From contig CAMTZV010000033.1 of assembly GCA_947086625.1 (NCBI GenBank), forward strand, positions 1-8,541: a stretch of DNA of 8,541 nt, read 5' to 3'. Both the position numbers and the translations under genes were made by a program. The number at the start of each line of letters is the position of its first letter. The first letter of the stretch is position 1. Below, in pieces: positions 1-5,275 of the stretch. The stretch comes from an uncultured bacterium. Lineage in GTDB: Bacteria; Bacillota; Clostridia; Lachnospirales; Lachnospiraceae. The notes under the pieces were generated by a model. It was given only the letters and a program-made list of their open reading frames with translations, was not told the DNA's origin and searched no databases.

Positions 1-288
1 CTTCCTGAATATCTGACACTTGTTTTAAATTCTTCGGCTGTGCAGTTACAGGCGCAGCGGGATTCAAACGGCGCTGTGATCCAGCACTGGAAGCCGTCGG
101 AAATTGAAAATGTCATCGTTCCAATTTTAGATATGGAAACGCAAAATCATTTAAAGCGTAAAGTACAGGAATCGTTTATGTTGCGACGACAGGCGACGAA
201 ATGGATAAAAGCTGCGAAAGACACCGTGGAAGCTGCTGTAGAGCAGGGGGAAGAAAAAGCGGTCAGGTTATTGGAACAAAGCCTGTAG
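1..288 (+). CDS. hsdS: Type I restriction-modification specificity subunit (HsdS), C-terminal fragment
   Basis: The reading frame is open from the first base, so only the last 95 residues are visible and the true start lies upstream; a GTG at 40 is internal and has no ribosome binding site. HsdS recognises the DNA target and holds the HsdM and HsdR subunits together in type I restriction-modification enzymes. The fragment shows the ending usual for this family: a short HWKPSEIENVIVPIL stretch (where the second target recognition domain ends), then a long charged helix with the ESFMLRRQ and AKDTVEAAVEQGEEKA segments, which matches the conserved coiled-coil spacer helix of HsdS. No hsdM or hsdR is in the window, so completeness of the system cannot be judged. 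An orphan or phase-variable hsdS copy is possible. Family assignment is by recognition of the pattern, not by alignment. Confidence 0.8.
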   Translation, partial: LPEYLTLVLNSSAVQLQAQRDSNGAVIQHWKPSEIENVIVPILDMETQNHLKRKVQESFMLRRQATKWIKAAKDTVEAAVEQGEEKAVRLLEQSL

Positions 289-319
289 CCAAAATAGAAA
301 TGCAAGGACTTCATACTAC

Positions 320-353
320 CGGGCAGGGGGCTATCCCCCTGCCCGAATTTTCT
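320..353 (+). terminator. Strong hairpin between convergent hsdS and amylase genes
   Basis: An 11-base-pair perfect stem (320-330 with 335-345, arms rich in G and C) closes a four-base CTAT loop and is followed by AATTTTCT. It sits 31 bases after the hsdS stop and 16 bases beyond the stop of the opposing amylase gene. The T-rich tail is on the plus side, so it best terminates hsdS. In the minus direction the bases after the stem are not T-rich, so action on the amylase transcript is likely but weaker. Confidence 0.85.
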
Positions 354-361
354 ATCACTCA

Positions 362-2170
362 TTACCGGAAGCTCTTCACCCAGTTGACGAGCGAGTCGTG
401 GTACACGTTGTCCGTGACGTCCTTTCGCATCTGGTCGGTCACGGGGCCGTTCTTTTCCATGATGGCGAGAATGGCTTCCTGGAGCCCCGCGATTTTGCCC
501 TGCTCAAAGGCGGCGCGCACGGCGTCGTTTTCGGGGGTTGCGCTGTCTGTTGGCGGCTGCGCGGCGGGTGCGGCTGTCGGAGTTTTGCCGTCGGAGGGCG
601 CTTCCTGCCGGGTTTGCGGGGCTGTTGTGCGATCCGCCTGCGTCTGCGGTGTCTCCGGCGCGTCTTCGCCGGGATTTTGTGCGGGGACCTGCGCTGCGTC
701 ATCCGCTGTCTGCGGTGCGGGCGGCATTTTTGGAGCGGCATCCGTTTCGGCGGCGCTTCCGGCGGCGTCCTCCACATGCAAAACGATCGGCTCCTGTCCC
801 GGTGTGGGATTTACGTCCTGTCCGGCTTCGGGCAGCCAGATGTCGCCGGAGCTTGCCGCAAGCGTGACGTGGAGCTGTCCGTTTTCAACCAAAAGGCGTG
901 TGCCCGAGAGCGCGCCGACGTACGCGGGGGCGTCCCCGGCGGCAACGCAGAGGTCGGCGGGCGACTCGTCGTTGTTGACCGTCACGATCACGGACTGCCC
1001 CTCAAGCTCCCGCGCAAAGGCGTACTGGCGGTTTGTCAGAAGAAGCTCGCGGTAGGAGCCGTAGGATAGGGCGGGCGTGCGCTGGCGGATGTGCCCGAGC
1101 GCGGCGATCAGCTTTGTGAAGGAGTTGTCCGTGCATGCATCCTGATAGTCCTCGTATTTTAAGGCGGGGCGCAGGGAGGCGTCGGAAAATTTCTCCTTTT
1201 TGCCCTCGATGCCAAATTCCGAGCCGTAGTAGATGGACGGCACGCCGGGCAGCGTGTAGAGCAGGACGTGAACGGGGGTGAAGTGCGCCTTGTTGTTCAG
1301 CTTTGTGTAGATGCGCTCCACGTCATGGTTGTCCACAAAATTGTAGAGCCGCAGGCCGTCCGGGCGGCTGCCGCCCATGTCGTAGAGCCGTTTGACCGTG
1401 TGGGCGATCTCAAAATAATTGTGGTCGTTGTGGCCGGAGTAGAGCGCCTTGTGCAGATGGTAGTTGGTGACGGCGTGCAGCGTGCCGTCGTTGACCCAGC
1501 GCGTGTAGTCGCCGTGGATGACCTCACCCATGAGCCAGAAATCGGGCTTTACCTCGTTTGCCACGCCGCGCAGCGCCTTCATAAAATCAAAGTCGAGCAC
1601 GTCCGCCGCGTCCAGGCGGATGCCGTCGACGTCAAACTCCTGCACCCAGAAGCGGATCACGTCGCAGATAAAATCGCGCACCGCGGGGTTTCGCTGGTTC
1701 AATTTTACGAGCAGGTTGTAGCCGCCCCAGTTGTCGTAGCAAAAGCCGTCGTTGTACTCGTTATTGCCGCCAAAATTCACATTGCAGAACCAGTCGCGGC
1801 AGGCGGAGCGCTCGCGGTTTGCCTTCAAATCCTGAAACGCGAAGAAGTCGCGCCCCACGTGGTTGAACACGCCGTCAAAGACGACGCGGATGTCCTGCGC
1901 GTGGCATTCCCGCACAAATTCCTTCAAATCCTCGTTGTCGCCGAGGCGGCTGTCAAGCTTCCGGTAGTCGGTCGTCTCGTAGCCGTGCCCGACCGATTCA
2001 AAGAGCGGGCCGATGTAGAGCGCGTTGCAGCCGATCTGCCGGATGTGGGAGATCCAGCCGGACGCGTCCCGCAGGCGGTGCACCGGCGCGCCGTAGTCGT
2101 TTTCCTTTGGCGCACCGAACAGTCCCAGCGGATAAATATGGTAAAAAACTGCCTCATGATACCATGCCAT
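362..2170 (-). CDS. GH13 alpha-amylase family hydrolase with Pro/Ala-rich C-terminal extension
   Basis: A 602-residue protein, probably hydrolysing alpha-1,4 linkages in maltodextrins or cyclodextrins in the cytoplasm; there is no signal peptide. All GH13 signature regions are present: region I DGVFNHVG at 99-106, region V LVKLN at 154-158, region II GIRLDAADV at 183-191 (nucleophile Asp187), region III GEV at 215-217 (acid/base Glu216) and region IV NFVDNHD at 277-283 (Asp283). Region V resembles the MPKLN of neopullulanase, cyclomaltodextrinase and maltogenic amylase, but the N-terminal domain of those enzymes is absent. The barrel runs to about 365, followed by a beta domain to about 447. 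Residues 448-548 are a low-complexity linker rich in Pro, Ala, Thr and Gln, and 549-602 form a probable helical tail of unknown role, both unusual for the family. The start is supported by AGGAGG nine bases upstream and its own promoter. Exact substrate is not decidable from sequence. Confidence 0.93.
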   Translation of the reverse strand: MAWYHEAVFYHIYPLGLFGAPKENDYGAPVHRLRDASGWISHIRQIGCNALYIGPLFESVGHGYETTDYRKLDSRLGDNEDLKEFVRECHAQDIRVVFDGVFNHVGRDFFAFQDLKANRERSACRDWFCNVNFGGNNEYNDGFCYDNWGGYNLLVKLNQRNPAVRDFICDVIRFWVQEFDVDGIRLDAADVLDFDFMKALRGVANEVKPDFWLMGEVIHGDYTRWVNDGTLHAVTNYHLHKALYSGHNDHNYFEIAHTVKRLYDMGGSRPDGLRLYNFVDNHDVERIYTKLNNKAHFTPVHVLLYTLPGVPSIYYGSEFGIEGKKEKFSDASLRPALKYEDYQDACTDNSFTKLIAALGHIRQRTPALSYGSYRELLLTNRQYAFARELEGQSVIVTVNNDESPADLCVAAGDAPAYVGALSGTRLLVENGQLHVTLAASSGDIWLPEAGQDVNPTPGQEPIVLHVEDAAGSAAETDAAPKMPPAPQTADDAAQVPAQNPGEDAPETPQTQADRTTAPQTRQEAPSDGKTPTAAPAAQPPTDSATPENDAVRAAFEQGKIAGLQEAILAIMEKNGPVTDQMRKDVTDNVYHDSLVNWVKSFR

Positions 2171-2179
2171 AAATAGAAA

Positions 2180-2185
2180 CCTCCT
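2180..2185 (-). promoter_or_regulatory. Ribosome binding site of the GH13 gene
   Basis: AGGAGG on the minus strand, nine bases before the ATG at 2170. It fixes the amylase start. Confidence 0.85.
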
Positions 2186-2194
2186 AATTTTTGG

Positions 2195-2240
2195 TAATGC
2201 GAAACAACATTATTATAACGTAAAGTGGGAGGGTTGGCAA
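2195..2240 (-). promoter_or_regulatory. Sigma-70/SigA-type promoter of the GH13 gene with small palindrome
   Basis: Minus-strand TTGCCA (2240-2235), a 17-base spacer and a perfect TATAAT (2217-2212), placing the transcription start near 2205 and giving a leader of about 35 bases. A short inverted repeat, TAATG (2195-2199) and CATTA (2208-2212), straddles the predicted start. It could be an operator for carbohydrate control, but the arms are only five bases and no regulator can be named; it does not fit a CcpA cre site. Confidence 0.75.
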
Positions 2241-2270
2241 ATGTCTGAAGCGAAGTCAGAAGTGTCTGGA

Positions 2271-2283
2271 TAACAGTTCAGCC
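2271..2283 (+). repeat. Left copy of inverted repeat flanking the Rpn gene
   Basis: TAACAGTTCAGCC here is matched by GGCTGAACCGTTA at 3362-3374, its reverse complement with one mismatch in 13. The two copies enclose the promoter, leader and gene of the Rpn protein. This is seen directly; the interpretation as the edges of a mobile cassette is inference. No target-site duplication is evident next to either copy. Confidence 0.5.
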
Positions 2284-2313
2284 AAGGACTTTGCAATCAC
2301 TGCAAAGCCCTTG
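2283..2313 (+). repeat. Stem-loop overlapping the Rpn promoter -35
   Basis: CAAGG, one mismatch, CTTTGCA, loop ATCAC, TGCAAAG, one mismatch, CCTTG: twelve paired bases in 31. The last bases of the right arm (2311-2313) are the first bases of the predicted -35 box, so the structure could act as an operator or be the inner part of a mobile-element end. There is no T-tract, so it is not a normal terminator. Confidence 0.6.
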
Positions 2314-2339
2314 AACAATGGAGAGTTTCTCTGTATAAT
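2311..2339 (+). promoter_or_regulatory. Promoter of the Rpn-family gene
   Basis: TTGAAC (2311-2316), a 17-base spacer and perfect TATAAT (2334-2339). The start would be near 2346, giving a leader of roughly 80 bases that contains a second hairpin (2389-2405). The -35 matches the consensus at four of six positions. Confidence 0.65.
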
Positions 2340-2388
2340 AAAGCCATACCCTTATCAATCGAGGGTAGCAGACAGGGCATAGCCAATC

Positions 2389-2405
2389 TGCCAGACTGAC
2401 TGGCA
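2389..2405 (+). repeat. Leader hairpin upstream of the Rpn gene
   Basis: TGCCAG, loop ACTGA, CTGGCA: a perfect six-base-pair inverted repeat in the predicted 5' untranslated region, 12 bases before the GAGGTG ribosome binding site (2418-2423). It could tune translation or bind a protein. The short stem makes chance possible. Confidence 0.4.
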
Positions 2406-2428
2406 AAAGCCGGAACCGAGGTGATACG

Positions 2429-3331
2429 ATGCAGGGTGAAACATTACAGGAAGAACCACAGGAGAGACCATCGGAGAAAAAGGAGGCGTTTGCAAAATAT
2501 ACGGCGAAAGACAGTGTTTTTTCAACGCTTTTTCGGGATAAGAAGTATTTGATGCAGCTATACCATGCGCTCCACCCGGAGGATGCGGAGACGACGGAAG
2601 ATGCGCTTACGGACATTACGATAAGAAACGTCCTCACGAATGGGATTTACAATGATTTGTGTTTCAGAGTTGGGGATAAAGTCATGTTTCTGGTTGAGCA
2701 GCAGTCGAGCTGGACAATGAATATCATTGTACGTGTGCTTATGTATCTGGCGCAGACTTATCATGAGTACTTTGAAGAACAGGATGCGGACTTATATGGG
2801 AGCAGGAAAGTCCACGTGCCGGAACCGGAATTGTACATGATTTTTACAGGAGAGCGTGCCGGCAGGCCGGAAACCATTTCGCTTTCCAGGGAATTTTTCG
2901 GCGGGAAGGAATGTGCCATTGAAGTAAAGGTGAAAGTGCTTTATGGCGGCAAAGGAAATGACATTATTAGCCAATATGTAGCTTTCACAAAAGTATATAA
3001 TGAACAGGTGAAACAGTATAAGAGGAGCCGGAAGGCTGTCACGGAAACCATCCGTATCTGTAAAGACAGGGACGTGCTTCGGGAGTTTTTGGCAGGCAGG
3101 GAAAAGGAGGTTATTTCTATTATGATGGCTTTATTTGATGAAGAGAAGATCATGCGCACTCATGTTGCGAGCGAAAAGAAAGCAGCATCAAAAGAGACTG
3201 CACGGAAAGCTGCGGAAAAGATGTTAAGGGACAGGAAAATAACAGTGGATGAAATTGCCGAATACTTTTCAGAGCTTTCTGTAGAGGATATTCAGGAAAT
3301 TGAAAGAGGGATGCTTCAAACGGTATCATAA
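2429..3331 (+). CDS. Rpn family recombination-promoting nuclease (PD-(D/E)XK, putative transposase family)
   Basis: A 300-residue protein of the Rpn/PDDEXK family often labelled putative transposase. Family members are magnesium-dependent DNA endonucleases linked to recombination and, for E. coli Rpn proteins, to phage defence. Residues 20-48 (AFAKYTAKDSVFSTLFRDK and following) fit the usual N-terminal helix. The catalytic core shows YND (Asp76) followed by LVEQQSSW (Glu90, with Gln92 in the place often held by Gln in this family), then a helix INIIVR-like at 98-112 with LAQTYHEYF. The second half (about 195-300) is charged and helical and probably mediates DNA binding or dimerisation. Start chosen by GAGGTG five bases upstream. 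The gene is visibly AT-richer than its neighbours, has its own promoter and terminator, and lies between imperfect inverted repeats, suggesting horizontal gain. It contains an internal ribosome binding site and in-frame ATG at 3122. Confidence 0.88.
   Translation: MQGETLQEEPQERPSEKKEAFAKYTAKDSVFSTLFRDKKYLMQLYHALHPEDAETTEDALTDITIRNVLTNGIYNDLCFRVGDKVMFLVEQQSSWTMNIIVRVLMYLAQTYHEYFEEQDADLYGSRKVHVPEPELYMIFTGERAGRPETISLSREFFGGKECAIEVKVKVLYGGKGNDIISQYVAFTKVYNEQVKQYKRSRKAVTETIRICKDRDVLREFLAGREKEVISIMMALFDEEKIMRTHVASEKKAASKETARKAAEKMLRDRKITVDEIAEYFSELSVEDIQEIERGMLQTVS
3104..3124 (+). promoter_or_regulatory. Internal ribosome binding site and ATG inside the Rpn gene
   Basis: AAGGAGG (3104-3110), the perfect Shine-Dalgarno core, stands 11 bases before an in-frame ATG (3122, Met232), with a second ATG at 3125. 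The spacer is a little long but workable. The motif encodes Lys-Glu-Val here, so part of it may be codon-driven chance. Confidence 0.45.
3122..3331 (+). other. Possible intragenic 69-residue protein: C-terminal piece of the Rpn gene
   Basis: If translation starts at Met232, the product would be 69 residues in the same frame as the Rpn protein, carrying only the charged helical end (MMALFDEEK through SVEDIQEIERG) and no nuclease core. For E. coli Rpn proteins a short product made from an internal start of the same gene has been reported to inhibit the full-length toxic nuclease. Applying this to the present gene is inference from the strong internal AAGGAGG; nothing in the DNA proves expression. 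Confidence 0.3.
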
Positions 3332-3344
3332 TTTGGAAGTAAGC

Positions 3345-3375
3345 GTAACAGTGAAGCCAAAGGCTGAACCGTTAC
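3345..3375 (+). repeat. Compact palindromic element downstream of the Rpn gene
   Basis: A 31-base stem-loop: GTAAC (3345-3349) pairs with GTTAC (3371-3375), GT with AC inside it, and AGCC (3355-3358) with GGCT (3362-3365) around an AAA loop. There is no T-tract, so it is not the terminator, which follows at 3411. Its right half is the inverted partner of 2271-2283, and its left half matches that sequence directly at 11 of 13 bases. It has the look of a dispersed REP-like element, which cannot be confirmed from one window. Confidence 0.55.
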
Positions 3376-3410
3376 AAGTAAGCAGATATAAAAGGAAGAA
3401 TATTGGAATC

Positions 3411-3440
3411 CCCGGCTGCAAAATACAGCCGGGCTTTTTC
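3411..3440 (+). terminator. Rho-independent terminator of the Rpn gene
   Basis: CCCGGCTG (3411-3418), seven-base loop, CAGCCGGG (3426-3433), then C and five T. It is a textbook terminator about 80 bases after the Rpn stop. In the minus direction the same stem lies beyond the end of the converging unknown gene and is followed by GATTCC and a mixed T-rich stretch, so it may serve both genes. Confidence 0.92.
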
Positions 3441-3458
3441 AACCAACTGGGGATTTTT

Positions 3459-3920
3459 TCAGAGAAAGCAGCGGTCTTCGCCGAACCACTCCGTGCGCGT
3501 GGCGATCAGCTCGTTTAAGCGTGCGAGCTTTTGCGATAGCCGCTGCTTTTTTTCTTCGGGGTCGTCCTCGCAATAATCCTTGAACGAGGCCCATCCGTCG
3601 ATATCAAGGCTGATATCGTCATATAAAAATCGGCAAAATTCAAGCATACTCGTGTGAGAATATTCATTTTTGACGTCGTTGCCCGTCAGGGGCAGGCGCT
3701 CGTCGTTCTCGATGACAACGTGGCAGTTCCAGAAGCTCACGGTGCACAGGAAACGGCTCGGCTCGAGGAAGCCCTTCACGCAGAAGGGGAGCATCGTCTC
3801 GAGTCCGTGTATCGCCTGGTCGAGCCATTCAAAGGCGATGTCGTCCAGATAGCTCAGTTCGTATTTGGAAGTACCGTCGAGGGAGAAGGTCGTCCATCCG
3901 TTGCGCGGCTTTGTCAGCAT
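3459..3920 (-). CDS. Conserved-looking hypothetical protein, 153 residues
   Basis: Not recognised. The protein is soluble in appearance, with no signal peptide or membrane segment. It is rich in aromatics and acids: an N-terminal FSLDGTSKYELSYLDDIAFEW stretch is broken here as FSLDG (12-16) and YLDDIAFEWLDQ (24-35), a central SFWNCHVVIEND (62-73), and a Lys/Glu-rich C-terminal helix from about 120 to 141. Five cysteines are scattered without a metal motif. The start at 3920 is preferred over an ATG at 4010 because GGAGG lies eight bases before it, and because a good promoter (TTGCCG, 17 bases, TATAAT) places the transcription start near 3975, downstream of the longer candidate. The gene is divergent from the flavin oxidoreductase gene and convergent with the Rpn gene. 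Role unknown; small size and isolation fit an accessory cytoplasmic protein. Confidence 0.8.
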   Translation of the reverse strand: MLTKPRNGWTTFSLDGTSKYELSYLDDIAFEWLDQAIHGLETMLPFCVKGFLEPSRFLCTVSFWNCHVVIENDERLPLTGNDVKNEYSHTSMLEFCRFLYDDISLDIDGWASFKDYCEDDPEEKKQRLSQKLARLNELIATRTEWFGEDRCFL

Positions 3921-3981
3921 AGGTTGTTCCTCCGTTTTCCGTGGCCGGGAAATGTTTTTTGGATCGTCGTTCTGATGCCTT

Positions 3982-4010
3982 ATTATAACAGGTTTTTTAG
4001 TATGCGGCAA
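3982..4010 (-). promoter_or_regulatory. Promoter of the hypothetical gene
   Basis: Minus-strand TTGCCG (4010-4005), a 17-base spacer and perfect TATAAT (3987-3982). The predicted transcript starts near 3975, which rules out the ATG at 4010 for this gene. Confidence 0.75.
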
Positions 4011-4017
4011 GATGTTC

Positions 4018-4046
4018 TTGCAAAGTAATCCGGTAATGTGTATAAT
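4018..4046 (+). promoter_or_regulatory. Promoter of the flavin oxidoreductase gene
   Basis: TTGCAA (4018-4023), 17 bases, perfect TATAAT (4041-4046); start near 4053 and leader of about 40 bases. Its -35 lies only seven bases from the -35 of the divergent hypothetical gene, and its -10 runs into the palindrome at 4044-4076. Confidence 0.7.
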
Positions 4047-4076
4047 TATATATAGTATTAAAAACTATGTATAATT
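4044..4076. promoter_or_regulatory. 33-base near-perfect palindrome, candidate operator
   Basis: Left arm AATTATATATAGT (4044-4056), seven-base ATTAAAA centre, right arm ACTATGTATAATT (4064-4076): 12 of 13 positions pair. It begins inside the -10 box, covers the predicted transcription start and ends just before the AAAGGAG ribosome binding site. This position suits a repressor site. An RNA hairpin is less likely, because transcription would begin within the left arm. No known regulator consensus is clearly matched, and the AT richness raises the chance of coincidental symmetry. Confidence 0.5.
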
Positions 4077-4093
4077 GTAAAGGAGACTTTTTT

Positions 4094-5176
4094 ATGAAGG
4101 AGTTGAAAATAAGAAACAGGGTTGCGAGCATTCCGATCATACAGGGCGGCATGGGTGTCGGCGTCAGCCGCAGCTCGCTGGCGGGAGCGGTTGCAAAGGA
4201 GGGCGGCATCGGCGTGATCTCCTCGGCGCAGATCGGCTATGACGAGCCGGATTTTGAGGGGAACGAGCAGGCGTGCAACCTGCGCGCCATCGACCAGCAC
4301 ATTGCGCGCGCAAAGGAGCTGGCGCAGGGAGCGGGGCTTGTGGGCGTCAACATCATGACGGCGCTGAAGCACTACAAGGAACACGTCCGGGAGGCGGTGA
4401 AGGCGAAGGCCGACCTCATCATCTGCGGCGCGGGGCTTCCGGCAGAGCTTCCGGGCATTGTGCGGGAGGCGGCGCGGGAATTTGACTGCCGCGACGGGGA
4501 GCTGCCCGCCCTCGCCCCGATCGTCTCCTCGGAGAAGGCGGCGCGCGTCATCTGTAAGCTCTGGGAGAAAAAATACGACTGCCAGCCGGATCTGATCATC
4601 GTGGAGGGCCCGAAGGCGGGCGGGCATCTGGGCTTTTCCAGAGAGCAGCTGGAGACGCTCACGCCGCAGGCTTACGATGAGGAGATCCGCCGCATCGTCG
4701 CCTGTGCGCGGGAGCTTGGCGAAAGGCGGGGCGCGCACATTCCGGTCGTGGCGGCGGGCGGGATTTTTGACCGTGCGGATGTGGAGCACGCGTTTTCGCT
4801 CGGAGCGGAGGGCGTTCAGGTGGCGAGCCGCTTTGTCGCAACCGACGAGTGCGACGCGTCGGAGGCGTTTAAGCAGGCGTATGTCTGGGCGGACGAGGAG
4901 GATCTTACGATCATCAAAAGCCCGGTCGGGATGCCGGGGCGCGCCATACGAAACCGCTTTATCGAACAGATGGAGGCGGGAGGCGGCCGCATCGAGCGGT
5001 GTTACCGGTGCTTAGAGCACTGCGATCCGAAGCGCGCGCCCTACTGCATCACAAAGGCGCTCGTCAACGCGGTGAAGGGTGACCTTGACCACGGCCTGAT
5101 CTTTGTGGGGGCAAACGTCGGGCGCATCCGGGAGATCACATCTGTGCATAAAATCATGCGGGAGCTGGCGTTTTAA
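4094..5176 (+). CDS. FMN-dependent NAD(P)H oxidoreductase, nitronate monooxygenase / FabK-like family
   Basis: A 360-residue TIM-barrel flavoprotein of the family that contains nitronate monooxygenases and enoyl-ACP reductase II (FabK). Visible family marks: QGGMGVGVS at 17-25, GVNIM at 84-88, ICGAGLP at 110-116, EGPKAGGHLG at 171-180 (His178 at the position of the conserved active-site His), AAGGIFD at 220-226 and GVQVASRF at 241-247, the last two forming the FMN phosphate site. The C-terminal part holds four cysteines (303, 306, 310, 318; spacing C-x2-C-x3-C-x7-C) followed by ALVNAVKGD and GLIFVGANVGRI, a tail shared by a clostridial subgroup and absent from classical FabK. The start at 4094 has AAAGGAG eight bases upstream; an in-frame ATG at 4067 lies inside the palindrome and lacks a site. 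No fatty acid synthesis genes adjoin, so a role as FabK is not supported by context. The physiological substrate is unknown. Confidence 0.85.
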   Translation: MKELKIRNRVASIPIIQGGMGVGVSRSSLAGAVAKEGGIGVISSAQIGYDEPDFEGNEQACNLRAIDQHIARAKELAQGAGLVGVNIMTALKHYKEHVREAVKAKADLIICGAGLPAELPGIVREAAREFDCRDGELPALAPIVSSEKAARVICKLWEKKYDCQPDLIIVEGPKAGGHLGFSREQLETLTPQAYDEEIRRIVACARELGERRGAHIPVVAAGGIFDRADVEHAFSLGAEGVQVASRFVATDECDASEAFKQAYVWADEEDLTIIKSPVGMPGRAIRNRFIEQMEAGGGRIERCYRCLEHCDPKRAPYCITKALVNAVKGDLDHGLIFVGANVGRIREITSVHKIMRELAF

Positions 5177-5226
5177 AGGACACTCCGGGGGTTTTTCAGG
5201 GGACTGTGCGCGGCTCAGGCGTGAAG

Positions 5227-5249
5227 CGTAGCGGCTTTTTGACGCTGCG
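5227..5249 (+). repeat. First stem-loop in the spacer after the flavin oxidoreductase gene
   Basis: CGTAGCG pairs with CGCTGCG (one G-U pair in RNA) around a GCTTTTTGA loop. It lies 50 bases after the stop codon. The T run is in the loop rather than after the stem, so it is not a standard terminator. Confidence 0.4.
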
Positions 5250-5275
5250 GCGCGCGGCATCCGTTTTGATGCACA

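Noticed and set aside
201..1055. Long plus-strand open frame opposite the amylase C-terminal region
   Set aside because: It is antisense to the Pro/Ala-rich GC-biased part of the GH13 gene, has low-complexity Ala/Ser/Cys composition, no ribosome binding site, and its start lies inside hsdS.
1268..2176. 302-codon plus-strand open frame opposite the amylase catalytic domain
   Set aside because: Valine-rich translation typical of an antisense shadow; the minus strand carries all GH13 catalytic motifs and a clear promoter and ribosome binding site.
2195..2212. CcpA catabolite-response site at the amylase promoter
   Set aside because: The sequence around the short palindrome does not fit the cre consensus, lacking the central CG with flanking symmetric bases.
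2429..3331. Calling the Rpn gene a true transposase of an insertion sequence
   Set aside because: No DDE, serine or HUH transposase motif and no target-site duplication; the putative transposase label of this family is historical, and the nuclease motif is PD-(D/E)XK.
3921..4010. Longer N-terminus for the hypothetical minus-strand gene starting at 4010
   Set aside because: The region contains the predicted promoter and transcription start, and the ATG at 3920 has the ribosome binding site.
4070..4075. Second TATAAT as an alternative -10 for the flavin oxidoreductase
   Set aside because: Transcription would start almost at the ribosome binding site; it is better explained as the mirror arm of the palindrome.
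4067..4093. ATG at 4067 as start of the flavin oxidoreductase
   Set aside because: It lies within the palindrome without a ribosome binding site, while AAAGGAG precedes the ATG at 4094 and family proteins begin near there.
4058..4789. Minus-strand open frame opposite the flavin oxidoreductase gene
   Set aside because: Arg/Leu-rich shadow translation with no family resemblance; the plus strand has the full FMN-binding motif set.
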